DNA of 64,000 nucleotides, taken from contig CAWBDF010000001.1 in the NCBI GenBank assembly GCA_963787485.1, positions 184,830 through 248,829 on the forward strand, in the 5' to 3' direction. Below, in pieces: positions 46,828-55,716 of this stretch (its first letter is position 1; each line of letters opens with the position of its first letter). Position numbers and translations under genes: made by a program. The stretch comes from Bog-473 sp963787485 (GTDB lineage: Bacteria; Actinomycetota; Acidimicrobiia; Acidimicrobiales; RAAP-2). The notes beneath the pieces are model-generated. The model saw nothing but the letters and a program-made list of their open reading frames with translations. It was not told the DNA's origin and ran no database searches.

Positions 46828-48219
46828 TCAGAAGGCCTGCAGGTAGCGCTCGAGCTCCCATGGGGTGACCTCGGCGTGGGACGCCCTGAACTCGGCTCGC
46901 TTCGTGGCGACGAAGTAGTCGGCGTAGTCCCCCTCGGGGGTCTTGCCCAGGCCCTCGCGCAGCACCTCGTCGCGTTCTAGGTGCTCGACCGCGTGCCACA
47001 GCGTCATGGGCATCGACCGCAGGCCGAGCTCGGCCGCTTCTCGTTCCCCTGTCTGCAGCAGGTTGAACTCGCAGGGGTCCCCGGGGTCGGCCTCGCGTGC
47101 GATGCCGTCGAGTCCGGCGGCGATCACCGCGCTGATCGTCAGGTACGGGTTGGCCGAGCCGTCGATGCAGCGGTCCTCCACCCGGCCGGGGTCGGGCACC
47201 CTCAACATGTGGGTACGGTCGTTGCCGCCGTAGGTGGCGTAGACGGGCGACCAGGCCGCGCCGGAGTTCGGGGCCGGGCTGGCCAACCGCTTGTACGAGT
47301 TCACGGTGGGGCAGGCGACGGCGGCCAGCCCCTCGGCGTGGTCGAGCAATCCGCCGATGAACGAGTACCCCATGCTCGACATCCCCAGACCGCGGGGATC
47401 CTCGTCGTCGGCGAACAGCTCCGTGTCGTCCGCCGCGTCCCACAGGCTCAGGTGCATGTGCAGGCCATTGCCGGTGAGGTTGGAGAACGGCTTGGGCATG
47501 AACGTGGCGAGCATCCCGGCCTCGGCCGCCAGGGTGTGCACCATGTAGCGGAACACGATGACCCGGTCCGCCGTGGTCAGCGCGTCGGCGTACTGGAAGT
47601 TCTGCTCGAACTGCCCGTTGGCGTCCTCGTGGTCGTTGGCGTAGTTGGCCCACCCGAGCGTGTTCATGTGCCGCGACACCGTGGTGAGGTGGTCGTACAT
47701 GCGCGTGAGCGCCCGGGCGTCGTAACACGGTGCCGCCGCCTGGTCCTGCGGATCCGCCACGGTGATACCGCCCTCGTCGGTCCGCCGCACCAGGAAGTAT
47801 TCCGCCTCGGCACCGACCTTGAGCGCGTAGCCCAGGTCGGCCAGGCGCTGGAGCTGCCGACGCAAAATGACCCGCGGAGCGAAGGGCCACGGCTCGCCGA
47901 GGACATGGGGGTCGCACTGAATGATGCCAAGCCCGGGCCGCCATGGAGCCGGCATATACGAGGAGAGGTCCGGCAGAGCGAGGATGTCGGGCGACGACGG
48001 CGTCTGGCCCATGGGCCCTGCGGCGAACCCGGCAAAGCCAGCACCGTCGGCCATGAGCCCTTCGATGGCGGAGACCGGGACCAGCTTGGCGCAGGGCTTG
48101 CCGTGCATGTCCACGAACATGGCGAAGAGGAATTCCACGCCGTCTCGCTCGGTCGCCGCGACGAGATCGGCGGCACTCTCCATGGGGGTGGGGTGCTTTC
48201 GCTCGAGTGTGATCGCCAT
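46828..48219 (-). CDS. glutamine synthetase homologue 1 (GlnT / gamma-glutamylamide synthetase type)
   Basis: About 463 residues with the full GS fold. Active-site elements are present: GAEAEYFLV (metal Glu), DHEDANGQFEQNF, NGLHMHLSLW (ATP/metal His), NSYKRL, RTHMLRVP and EDRCIDGSANPYL (Glu-x-Arg). The HEDANGQFEQ form belongs to the type III/GlnT group that also contains gamma-glutamylmethylamide and glutamylpolyamine synthetases, so the amine need not be ammonia. ATG 48219 gives MAITLERKH. The adenylylation Tyr loop of GS I is not apparent. Divergent from the glx arm across a 266-nt regulatory region. Confidence 0.85.
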   Translation of the reverse strand: MAITLERKHPTPMESAADLVAATERDGVEFLFAMFVDMHGKPCAKLVPVSAIEGLMADGAGFAGFAAGPMGQTPSSPDILALPDLSSYMPAPWRPGLGIIQCDPHVLGEPWPFAPRVILRRQLQRLADLGYALKVGAEAEYFLVRRTDEGGITVADPQDQAAAPCYDARALTRMYDHLTTVSRHMNTLGWANYANDHEDANGQFEQNFQYADALTTADRVIVFRYMVHTLAAEAGMLATFMPKPFSNLTGNGLHMHLSLWDAADDTELFADDEDPRGLGMSSMGYSFIGGLLDHAEGLAAVACPTVNSYKRLASPAPNSGAAWSPVYATYGGNDRTHMLRVPDPGRVEDRCIDGSANPYLTISAVIAAGLDGIAREADPGDPCEFNLLQTGEREAAELGLRSMPMTLWHAVEHLERDEVLREGLGKTPEGDYADYFVATKRAEFRASHAEVTPWELERYLQAF

Positions 48220-48327
48220 GCGATTGCTCTCCCGCTCTCGTCGTTGCTCGCTGCTGCTCCCTGTCAACGATGTTGCCTCACGGGAAACGCACGATGGTTA
48301 CTGCGTTGTTTCGAAATGTTGCGTCGC

Positions 48328-48335
48328 TGTTAACT
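48328..48335. promoter_or_regulatory. GTTAAC-centred element, copy 1
   Basis: TGTTAACT in the divergent region between the first GS homologue and the glx arm. Near-copies occur at 54227 (AGTTAACA) and 59324 (TGTTAACA), all in intergenic DNA of the same cluster. Candidate operator half; function inferred. Confidence 0.35.
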
Positions 48336-48374
48336 GTGGGACGCCTGACGTGTTCCGTCGTACGATCCGGGTAC

Positions 48375-48413
48375 TGTTGCCTGTCGTGCGACAGCGTTTC
48401 TTGACAGGCAACA
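48375..48413. promoter_or_regulatory. 11-bp perfect inverted repeat, probable operator
   Basis: TGTTGCCTGTC (48375-48385) and GACAGGCAACA (48403-48413), separated by 17 nt. The right arm covers the -35 box of the promoter at 48401. A second palindrome, CTGTCG-TG-CGACAG (48381-48394), nests in the left arm. A repressor bound here would block transcription of the plus-strand arm; the XRE-cupin protein of the cluster is the first candidate. Confidence 0.6.
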
Positions 48414-48428
48414 ACCTCTTGTCATAAT
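48401..48428 (+). promoter_or_regulatory. sigma-70-type promoter for the glx arm
   Basis: TTGACA (48401-48406), 16-nt spacer, CATAAT (48423-48428): both boxes close to consensus, rare in such GC-rich DNA. The first start codon (GTG 48486) is 58 nt further on. It would drive the FMN protein and glxBCD. Confidence 0.65.
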
Positions 48429-48485
48429 GGGGAAGGACGCGCGCTGGCCCCACCGGACCCGCACGACCACGAAAGCGAGCTCTCC

Positions 48486-49190
48486 GTGAGTGATCCCGCC
48501 TCAGAGCGCACCACGCTGCATCGCTACGCGCACCGGGCCGTCTACGACCGCCAGACGGTCAACGCCCTGTTGGACGAGGGCCTCGTTTGTCACGTCGGCC
48601 TCCAGACCGACCGCGGCTTCCCCGTGGTGATTCCCCTCGCCTACGGACGCGACGGGGACATCGTCTATCTCCACGGATCGGCCGCCAGTCGGTTGTTCCG
48701 GGGTGCCCGGGGCCGACATCGAGACCCGGGGCCCGACATCGAGATCTGCATGACGGTCACCTTCGTTGACGGGCTGGTCGTCGCCCGCTCCACCTACAAC
48801 ACCGACATCAACTACCGCTCGGTGGTGATCATCGGCCAGGCCACCGAGGTCAAGGACCTCGAGGAGAAGCGCCGCGGCCTCGACCTGATGGTCGACCACA
48901 TCATTCCGGGCCGCAGTCGAGATGCCCGTCCCCCAACCGAGAAGGAGCTCCGCAGCACCATGCTCCTCAAGCTCCCCCTCGGAGAGTCCTCGGCCAAGGT
49001 TCGCACCGGGTGGCCGCTCGACGAGGAGGAGGACTACGACCTCGAGATCTGGGCCGGAGTCATCCCCTTCACCACGGTGACGGAGCCGCCCAGGGTCGAC
49101 CCGGATCTACGCGTTGAGGTTCCGACGCCCGACTACGTCGAGCAATACCGGCGTCCCGTCGCCGCGCCCGTCGACGAGATGGTGGGCTGA
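48486..49190 (+). CDS. pyridoxamine 5'-phosphate oxidase-like FMN-binding protein
   Basis: A 234-residue split-barrel flavoprotein (VCHVGLQTDRGFPVVIPLAY ... GDIVYLHGSAASRLFRGARG; SVVIIGQATEVKD). The family includes Nim-type nitroreductases and F420- or FMN-dependent reductases, so the name says little about the reaction. GTG start 48486, first gene after the strong promoter and 3 nt before glxB. A role in supplying or re-oxidising a cofactor for GlxD or the FAD enzyme is possible but unproven. Confidence 0.75.
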   Translation: MSDPASERTTLHRYAHRAVYDRQTVNALLDEGLVCHVGLQTDRGFPVVIPLAYGRDGDIVYLHGSAASRLFRGARGRHRDPGPDIEICMTVTFVDGLVVARSTYNTDINYRSVVIIGQATEVKDLEEKRRGLDLMVDHIIPGRSRDARPPTEKELRSTMLLKLPLGESSAKVRTGWPLDEEEDYDLEIWAGVIPFTTVTEPPRVDPDLRVEVPTPDYVEQYRRPVAAPVDEMVG

Positions 49191-49193
49191 GCC

Positions 49194-50100
49194 GTGTGTG
49201 GCGTGATCGGGCTTCTGCTGCGTGACCCCTCCCTCGAGCCCCGGCTCGGTGAGCTCCTGGTACCCATGATCGAGGCACTCGACGAGCGAGGGCCCGACTC
49301 GTCCGGCATCGCGGTCTATGGCGACCCTGCCGTCGCCGACGGGCCTCCGCTGCTGCGGGTCTCCCTGGGCGCCGACGAGGAGGTGGATTGGCTGGGGGTC
49401 GGTTGCTCCCTGCTCGACGTCGCCGCCAGCGGAGCCGAGCTGCGCCCGTTCGGGGCGGGCCTGGTCCTCGATCTGCCCGAGGCCTCCTTTGCCAACGTCC
49501 AGCAGCAACTCGCCGACGAGTGGCCCCAGGTCAGGGTCCTCGGCACCGGCTGGAATCTCCGGGTGATCAAAGACACGGGCCGGCCCACCGACACCTGCGC
49601 CCGCTACGCCATCGACTCCTGGGACGGGTACCTCGCCGTGGCGCACACCCGGATGGCCACCGAGTCGGCCGTCACGCGTCCTGCGCTCCCACCCGTTCGT
49701 ACCCTCGCGGGACCTGTGCGTGGTCCACAACGGCTCGTTCTCGAACTACGCCACCGTGCGTCGCCATCTGGTTGACGACGGCGTCCGCTTCGACTCGGAC
49801 AACGACTCGGAGGTGGCGGCGCGCTACCTGGCCAGTCGGCTGCAATTCGGCGACGACCTTGAGGAGGCAACCCGCTGGGTGATGAAGGAGATGGACGGGT
49901 TCTTCACCCTCGTCATCACAAGCACGGACGAAATGTCCGTCGTCCGCGACGCCTTCGCCTGCAAGCCGGCGGTGGTGGCCGAGACCCCGGCCTATGTCGC
50001 CGTGGCCTCGGAATACCGAGCCCTGGCTGAGTTGCCGGGCATCGCGGAAGCCACCGTCTTCGAACCCCGGCCCGAGGAGGTCTACACGTGGAGACGCTGA
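49194..50100 (+). CDS. glxB: GlxB/MgsA-type class II glutamine amidotransferase subunit (frame broken near 49675)
   Basis: About 301 residues after correction. Cys2 follows the initiator (start VCGVIGLLLRD), the N-terminal nucleophile of the class II amidotransferases that release ammonia from glutamine. Further motifs are ALDERGPDSSG, VAHTRMATES and VVHNGSFSNYATVRRHL. The part after TESAV resumes in the next frame (VLRSHPFVPSRDLCVVHNGS), so one extra base around 49675 is likely. It matches the N-terminal domain of glutamate synthase, here as a separate protein. Overlaps glxC by 13 nt. Confidence 0.85.
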
Positions 50101-50798
50101 ACGACACAGAGGCCCTGGACTGCGACGCCCTCGGCACCAGGGCGGTAAATCGCGCCCTGCACGCGTTGGCGCAGGGGTCCGACGCGCTCGTGCGGGCCCC
50201 CCGCGGCCGCCACAACTTGGCGGTGGGGCTCCCGGGGCGCATCGGCGTGACCATCGAGGGAAACGCCGGCTACTTTCTCGGCGGCCTGGGCGGGACCAAG
50301 GACGGGGGCGGGCCTGACATCGTCGTCAACGGGTTCGTCGGGTGGTCAGTCGGCGAGAACCTCATGGGAGGCACCATCCGCGTGCGTGGAAGCGCGTCGC
50401 AGAGCGCAGGTGCGAGCGCCCGGGGTGGCCGGATCCTCATTGAGGGCGACGCGTCGCTGCGGGCCGGCATCTCGCTCAAGGGCGGGACCTTGGCCATCGC
50501 CGGCGACGCCGGCGCCATGTCGGGATTCATGGCCCAGGCTGGCACCATCCTCATCGGAGGCAACGCCGGGCACGCCCTTGGCGACTCGCTGTACGAGGCC
50601 GTGATCTACGTCCAAGGCTCGATCGCCTCGCTCGGAGCGGACGCCGTCATCGAAGAGATGACCGACGAGGACGTGCTGGCGGCCAAACGCCTGGTCGAGG
50701 AGAGCGGTTTCGACCACATCGAGCCCGACCACCTTACGAAAGTGGCGTCGGCCCGCCAGCTGTACCACTTCTCCACGCACAATCACGGCGCCTACTGA
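50088..50798 (+). CDS. glxC: GlxC/MgsB-type GXGXG-repeat subunit
   Basis: A 236-residue protein matching the C-terminal right-handed beta-helix of glutamate synthase. Repeating G-x-G elements run through the centre (GGTIRVRGSASQSAG, GGRILIEGDASLRAG, GGTLAIAGDAGAMSG, GTILIGGNAGHALG). It holds the other two domains together and has no active site of its own. Frame intact. The start overlaps glxB and the stop overlaps the glxD ATG by one base. Confidence 0.9.
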   Translation: METLNDTEALDCDALGTRAVNRALHALAQGSDALVRAPRGRHNLAVGLPGRIGVTIEGNAGYFLGGLGGTKDGGGPDIVVNGFVGWSVGENLMGGTIRVRGSASQSAGASARGGRILIEGDASLRAGISLKGGTLAIAGDAGAMSGFMAQAGTILIGGNAGHALGDSLYEAVIYVQGSIASLGADAVIEEMTDEDVLAAKRLVEESGFDHIEPDHLTKVASARQLYHFSTHNHGAY

Positions 50799-52160
50799 TG
50801 GCGGGCGAGGTCCTCGAGGGAATCCCGGCCAACGCCAGCTTCCCACCCGACGTCATCGACCGTGTCCACAGCATGGCCGAAACGGGTCATTACCCCATCC
50901 GTGGCCTCGGCGCCCGCCGCAAACTCCCGACCTTCGACGACCTTGTCTTCCTGACGGCCTCCGTCTCCCGGTACCCGCTGGAGGGCTACCGGGAGCGATG
51001 TGAGACAAAGACGGTGCTCGGCGGTCGCCATGGTGCGACGCCGCTCGAGTTGGACATCCCCATCACCATCGCCGGCATGAGCTTCGGCGCGCTGTCGGCG
51101 CGGGCCAAGGAAGCCCTGGGTCGGGCGGCCACCGAAGTCGGCACGTCGACCACCACGGGCGACGGCGGCATGACGCCGGAGGAGCGCAAGGCCTCCTCGC
51201 TCTTGGTGTACCAGGTACTTCCCTCGCGCTACGGCTTCGACCCGGCCGATCTGCGCCAGGCCGACGCCGTCGAGATCGTCATCGGGCAGGGAGCCAAGCC
51301 GGGCGGAGGCGGCTTGCTCCTGGGGCAGAAGGTCAATGAGCGGGTGGCTTCCATGCGCACGCTTCCCCCCGGTATCGACCAGCGGTCGGCCAGCCGCCAC
51401 CCTGACTGGGTCGGTCCCGACGACCTGCGCATCAAGATCGAGGAGCTGCGGGAGGCCACGGACTGGTCGGTCCCCGTGTACGTGAAGATCGGGGCAACCC
51501 GCGTCGATCACGACGTGAAGCTCGCCGTCGCCGCCGGCGCCGATGTCGTGGTGGTCGACGGCATGCAGGGCGGCACCGCGGCCACGCAGGACGTCTTCAT
51601 TGAGCACACCGGGCATTCCCACCCTGCCCGCCGTGCGCATGGCCGCTGAGGCCCTCCGGGATGTCGGGGTCCGTGACGAGGTGCAACTGATTGTGTCGGG
51701 AGGAATCCGCTCGGGCGCCGATGTGGCCAAGGCGCTGGCCCTCGGCGCCGACGCCGTGTCCATCGGCGTGGCCGCCCTTCTCGCTCTGGGCTGCAACCGG
51801 CCGTCGTACGGCGACGGCCGCGGCTCGCCGATCGACGTCCATGCCGACTACGAGGCGCTCGGCACCGCACCCGGTCGTTGCGCGCACTGCCACACGGGAC
51901 GCTGCCCGGTGGGCATCGCCACGCAGGACCCTGCGCTCGAGACGCGGCTCGATTCCGTCCACGCCGCCACCGCGGTGGCCAACTACCTGCGCGCCCTCAC
52001 CATGGAGGTGACCGCGCTGACCCGGGCCTGCGGTAAGTCCTCCGTGCACCATCTGGAGCCCGAGGACCTCGCCGCACTCACCGTGGAGGCCGCCGCCATG
52101 GCCAGGATCCCCCTGGCCGGCACCAGCTGGATCCCCGGCTGGCCCACTTCGGCACCGTGA
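50798..52160 (+). CDS. glxD: GlxD/MgsC-type FMN glutamate synthase subunit (frame broken near 51615)
   Basis: About 453 residues after correction; the FMN/iron-sulfur synthase domain as a separate protein. Seen: AGMSFGALSARAKEALGRA (FMN), TSTTTGDGGMTPEER, IGQGAKPGGGGLL, VKIGATRVDHDV, VIVSGGIRSGADVAKALALG-like phosphate loop (QLIVSGGIRSGADV), and the cluster motif CAHCHTGRCPVGIATQ. One extra base near 51614 splits HTG from IPTLPAVRMAAEAL. In homologous complexes this subunit transfers ammonia, or methylamine in N-methylglutamate synthase, to 2-oxoglutarate or glutamate. The two cannot be told apart by eye. Confidence 0.85.
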
Positions 52161-53350
52161 CTTCTCCCCGCACGGCCGACGTCGTGGTGATCGGTGGCGG
52201 CGTGGCGGGACTCAGCACGGCCCGCGCGCTGACCGAGCTCGGCGTGCGGGACGTGGTCGTGCTCGAGCGCAACACCGTCGGCTCGGGTGGCAGCGGCAAG
52301 TCGAGCGGCGTCGTGCGTTGCCACTACGGCATCCCCTCCCTCGCCGCCATGGCCTGGCGGGCGCTGCCCGTCCTCGAGCACGCGACGGAGGTCCTCGGCG
52401 CTCCCTCCGGCTACCGACGCACGGGTTACCTCGTCGGGGTCGGCACCGAAAACCTCGGTGCGTTGCGGGCCAACGTCGCGATGCACCAGCACCTCGGCAT
52501 CGAAGTGGAGCTGATGGGCCACGACACCGCGCGCGAGCTCTGGCCCGCCGCCCGTCTCGACGACTTTGCCGAATTCGCCTACGAGCCGCGCGGCGGGTAC
52601 GGCGATGGGCATCAGACCGCCCTGGCGTTCGCCGAAGCCGCACGGCGGGGCGGTGCGAGCATCCGACAACAGACAGCGGTGGCCGCCGTGGAGGCCGAGG
52701 ACGGGCAGGTGCGCGGCGTCCGCCTGGAGGACGGCAGCCGCATCGGTTCCGCCCATGTCGTCCTGGCGGCCGGACCGTGGTCCGTCGAACTGGCCGCAGG
52801 CGTCGGCGTCGACCTCCCCGTGCGGGCCCAGCGGGCGCAGATCCTGTTGGTGGACCCAGGTCGCGACCTGGGACCCGTCCCGGTCTTCTCCGACCTGGTC
52901 TCGCTGCAGTACGTGCGGAGCGAGGGGTCCTCGTCCATCCTCCTCGGTGACAGCGACCACTCCCATCCCGATTGGTCCGACCCCGATCATTACCGGGAGC
53001 GGGCCGGCGAGGATGAGCTGGCGAACGCGATACCCAAGTTCGACCACCGGTTTCCGGGCCTCGACGGAGCTTCGCTCTCTTCGTCGTATGCCGGGTGCTA
53101 CGACGTCACACCCGACTACAACCCGGTGATCTCGCCTTCACCGGTCGAGGGGCTGTGGCTGTGCGCCGGATTCTCGGGCCACGGCTACAAGATCTCGCCC
53201 TCGGTCGGTGAGCTCATGGCCGATCTCATCGTGGCCGGCGCCAGCCGCCACCCCGACATCGATCACCGGGACTTCCGCTGGGAGCGCTTCGGCGACGAGG
53301 ACCTGCTCACGAGCCTCCATCCGTATGTCGGCGCTGGGCAGATGCGCTGA
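52157..53350 (+). CDS. FAD-dependent amine/amino-acid oxidoreductase (DadA/SoxB family)
   Basis: A 397-residue protein with DADVVVIGGGVAG-type FAD motif (VVVIGGGVAGLSTARALTEL), ERNTVGSGGSGKSSGVVRCH and the C-terminal CAGFSGHGYKISPSVGELMA. It belongs to the DAO fold with sarcosine oxidase beta, gamma-glutamylputrescine oxidase (PuuB) and N-methylglutamate dehydrogenase A. GTG start overlaps the glxD stop by 4 nt, so it is made with the glutamate-synthase-like subunits and probably oxidises an N-substituted glutamate or similar amine. Confidence 0.85.
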   Translation: MTSPRTADVVVIGGGVAGLSTARALTELGVRDVVVLERNTVGSGGSGKSSGVVRCHYGIPSLAAMAWRALPVLEHATEVLGAPSGYRRTGYLVGVGTENLGALRANVAMHQHLGIEVELMGHDTARELWPAARLDDFAEFAYEPRGGYGDGHQTALAFAEAARRGGASIRQQTAVAAVEAEDGQVRGVRLEDGSRIGSAHVVLAAGPWSVELAAGVGVDLPVRAQRAQILLVDPGRDLGPVPVFSDLVSLQYVRSEGSSSILLGDSDHSHPDWSDPDHYRERAGEDELANAIPKFDHRFPGLDGASLSSSYAGCYDVTPDYNPVISPSPVEGLWLCAGFSGHGYKISPSVGELMADLIVAGASRHPDIDHRDFRWERFGDEDLLTSLHPYVGAGQMR

Positions 53351-53418
53351 GCGAGGCAGCGAAGCGCGTCTCCGGGCCAAACCGGGGCCTCTCGTGGGGG
53401 GGCGTAGAGTGAGCGGCC

Positions 53419-54194
53419 GTGGCCACTCGCCGGACCGCATCCACGCAAACTGCCCGCGCCGCCGCGCCCAAGGCCAGCGCCTCCAAGCAGGCAGCCGCCA
53501 ACAGCAGCCAAAGGGAACAAGTCGGCCCGGGCCGGTGGAGCGCGGGCGGCGACCCAGGCGGGTCCGGCCGAGTCCCGCAAGCTCGTGGCGATCGATAACG
53601 GCGCCTGGCCCGAAGGCGGGGGCCAGCTCGGACAGGTCATCGCCAATCACGTCCGAGAGCGACGGCTCGAGATCGGCTTGAACGTGGGCCAGCTGGCAGA
53701 GCGCACGGGGATCTCCAAAGGGATGCTCTCGAAGATCGAGAACGCGCAGACCTCCCCGAGCCTGTCGACGCTCGAGCGTCTCGCCTCAGCGCTGGACATG
53801 CCGGTCACGTCACTCTTCCGCGGTTTGGCCGAGGAGCGTGACGCCGTCTTCGTGAAGGCGGGCAGCGGGCCCGAAATCGTCCGCAAGGGCACCCGAGCCG
53901 GGACACAGCTACGAGCTGCTCGGCAGTCTGCGCGGCCCATACAAGCGGGTCGAGCCGCTCCTCGTCTCGCTCGTCGAGAGCAGCGAGGTCTTCCCGCTCT
54001 TCCAGCACCCTGGCATCGAGATCCTCTACATGCTGAGCGGGGTCATGGAGTACGGCTACGGCCGGCAGCGCTACAAGATGGAGCGCGGCGACACCTTGCA
54101 GTTCGAAGGCGACATTCCCCACGGGCCCACCATGCTCATCAAGCTCCCCATTCGGTTCCTCTCCATCACCATCTACACCAGCGACCGCACGTAG
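53419..54194 (+). CDS. XRE-cupin transcriptional regulator (frame broken near 53509 and 53903)
   Basis: About 257 residues after removing two extra bases. A disordered Ala/Ser/Thr/Lys-rich leader of about 55 residues comes first. The HTH follows (VRERRLEIGLNVGQLAERTG, ISKGMLSKIENAQTSPSLST), then a C-terminal cupin (EVFPLFQHPGIEILYMLSGV ... MERGDTLQFEGDIPHGPTML) that would bind a small ligand. It is the architecture of PuuR, which controls putrescine use. GTG at 53419; the leader is optional if GTG 53585 is used. It lies inside the cluster, with an inverted repeat after it and before the next GS gene. Confidence 0.78.
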
Positions 54195-54226
54195 GCCGCC
54201 ACATCCGGCGGACGCCGGGGTTCGAG

Positions 54227-54234
54227 AGTTAACA
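54227..54234. promoter_or_regulatory. GTTAAC-centred element, copy 2
   Basis: AGTTAACA, 33 nt after the regulator stop and 37 nt before the inverted repeat at 54271. Reverse complement resembles the copy at 48328. Confidence 0.35.
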
Positions 54235-54270
54235 GGATGGATACGCGCCGAGGCTTGCTCGCGCTCCTCT

Positions 54271-54295
54271 CGTTGTTCACTATGGGTGAACAACG
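54271..54295. promoter_or_regulatory. 10-bp perfect inverted repeat before GS homologue 2
   Basis: CGTTGTTCAC (54271-54280), TATGG, GTGAACAACG (54286-54295). It ends 24 bases before the ATG and just before the ribosome site. AACAACGTTTCC (54289-54300), which overlaps the right arm, recurs with one change at 59308. Symmetry and place suggest an operator or an mRNA hairpin close to the start. Confidence 0.6.
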
Positions 54296-54318
54296 TTTCC
54301 CAAGGAGGGACCGCATCC

Positions 54319-55716
54319 ATGGTGACAGACCTCGAACGCTTCGTGGATCAGGACGGGCGGGACGAGGCGATCGAACAGGTGGCCCGTCGGATTCAGAGCG
54401 AGGGCATCACCTACGTCTACTTCCAGTTCGTCTCGGTCACCGGCCGCGTCATGGGCAAAGGGATCCCCGCCGCCCACTGGGCCTCCGTCGCCACCAAGGG
54501 ATTCCAGCTGGTCTACGGGGCCACCGCCAACCTCTTCATCGACCGTCATGGGCAATACATCGGCTACGGGCCCGAAGCTTCGGAGCTGGTGGGCCTGCCG
54601 GACATCGACACCTTTTGCCCCCTGCCATGGGACCCCAAGGTGGCACGGGTCTTCTGCACCCTGTTCCGGGGGCGAGAAGAGGTCAACGATCCCGGCGGCT
54701 TCCTCACCTCGGATTGCCGGGGCAATCTCCACCGCCTCCACCGCCAATTCACCGCTGAGACCGGGCTGACGCTTCGGGCCGGCTGCGAGCCCGAGATGAT
54801 GTGGCTCAAGACGAACTCCGACGGGACGCCCTCGGTGGAGGGTGTCACCAAGCCGTACTGCTACCACATCGACCAGTTCTCCGAGCTGCAGCCGGTCATC
54901 CATCGCGTCCTCGAATACTGCGGCCAAATGGGGCTCGACATGATTCAGGGCGACCACGAGGACGCGCCGGGCCAACTCGAACTCAACTTCACGTTCGGCG
55001 CCGCGGAGGACACGGCCGACCGGCTCACCACCTACCGCCAGGTCTGCCGCCAGGTTGGCCGCGAGTTCGGGCTGTTCCCCTGCTTCATGCCGAAGCCGTT
55101 CATGGGCGTCTCGGCCAACGGATGTCACCACAACATCTCGCTGTGGCAGGACGAGGTCAACATGTTCCTGCCCGACGGTGACGATCTCCGCCAGCCCTCC
55201 AAGACCGGCCTGCACGCCATCGGCGGCGTCCTGGCCCACCTGCGCGCACTCACGGCGATCACCGCGCCAACCGTCAATTCCTACCGGCGCTTCGCCGACG
55301 CCGGGTTTTGGGCGCCCATCTTCGCCGACTGGGGATTCCAGAACCGGACAACGGCGCTGCGTGTCAGCGCTCCGGGACGCTTCGAGTACCGCTCGGTCGA
55401 TTCGGCGGTGAATCCCTACCTGTCGATGGCGGGCCTCCTGGTCGCCATGAAGGACGGCCTGGACCAGAGCATCGACCCTGGGCCGCCCGAGGACGGCAAC
55501 ATCTACGAGGCCATCGAGGCGGGCAAGGAGGTGGCGCGCATCCCCTCGACGCTGGGTGAGGCCCTCGACGCGCTGGAGGGCGACCCGGTCATCCGCGGTG
55601 CCCTGCCGGGCGAGATGCTCGACGTCTTCCTGCACTACAAGCGAGACGAATGGGAGCGCTTCATCGGTACGGTCAGCGAGTGGGACCTCAAGGAATACCT
55701 CGACATCCTCCCGTGA
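54319..55716 (+). CDS. glutamine synthetase homologue 2
   Basis: About 465 residues, GS fold. Motifs: AGCEPEMMWLK (first metal Glu region), DHEDAPGQLELNF, NGCHHNISLW, NSYRRF, NRTTALRVSAPGRFEYRSVD and SAVNPYLSMAGLL. The HEDAPGQ and R-F-E-Y-R signatures group it with GlnT and amide synthetases. ATG 54319 has the best ribosome site of the cluster (AAGGAGG at 54302-54308). The divergent variant of the first Glu pair (EPE) suggests a substrate different from homologue 1. No frame break. Its stop overlaps the amidotransferase start by 4 nt. Confidence 0.85.
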   Translation: MVTDLERFVDQDGRDEAIEQVARRIQSEGITYVYFQFVSVTGRVMGKGIPAAHWASVATKGFQLVYGATANLFIDRHGQYIGYGPEASELVGLPDIDTFCPLPWDPKVARVFCTLFRGREEVNDPGGFLTSDCRGNLHRLHRQFTAETGLTLRAGCEPEMMWLKTNSDGTPSVEGVTKPYCYHIDQFSELQPVIHRVLEYCGQMGLDMIQGDHEDAPGQLELNFTFGAAEDTADRLTTYRQVCRQVGREFGLFPCFMPKPFMGVSANGCHHNISLWQDEVNMFLPDGDDLRQPSKTGLHAIGGVLAHLRALTAITAPTVNSYRRFADAGFWAPIFADWGFQNRTTALRVSAPGRFEYRSVDSAVNPYLSMAGLLVAMKDGLDQSIDPGPPEDGNIYEAIEAGKEVARIPSTLGEALDALEGDPVIRGALPGEMLDVFLHYKRDEWERFIGTVSEWDLKEYLDILP

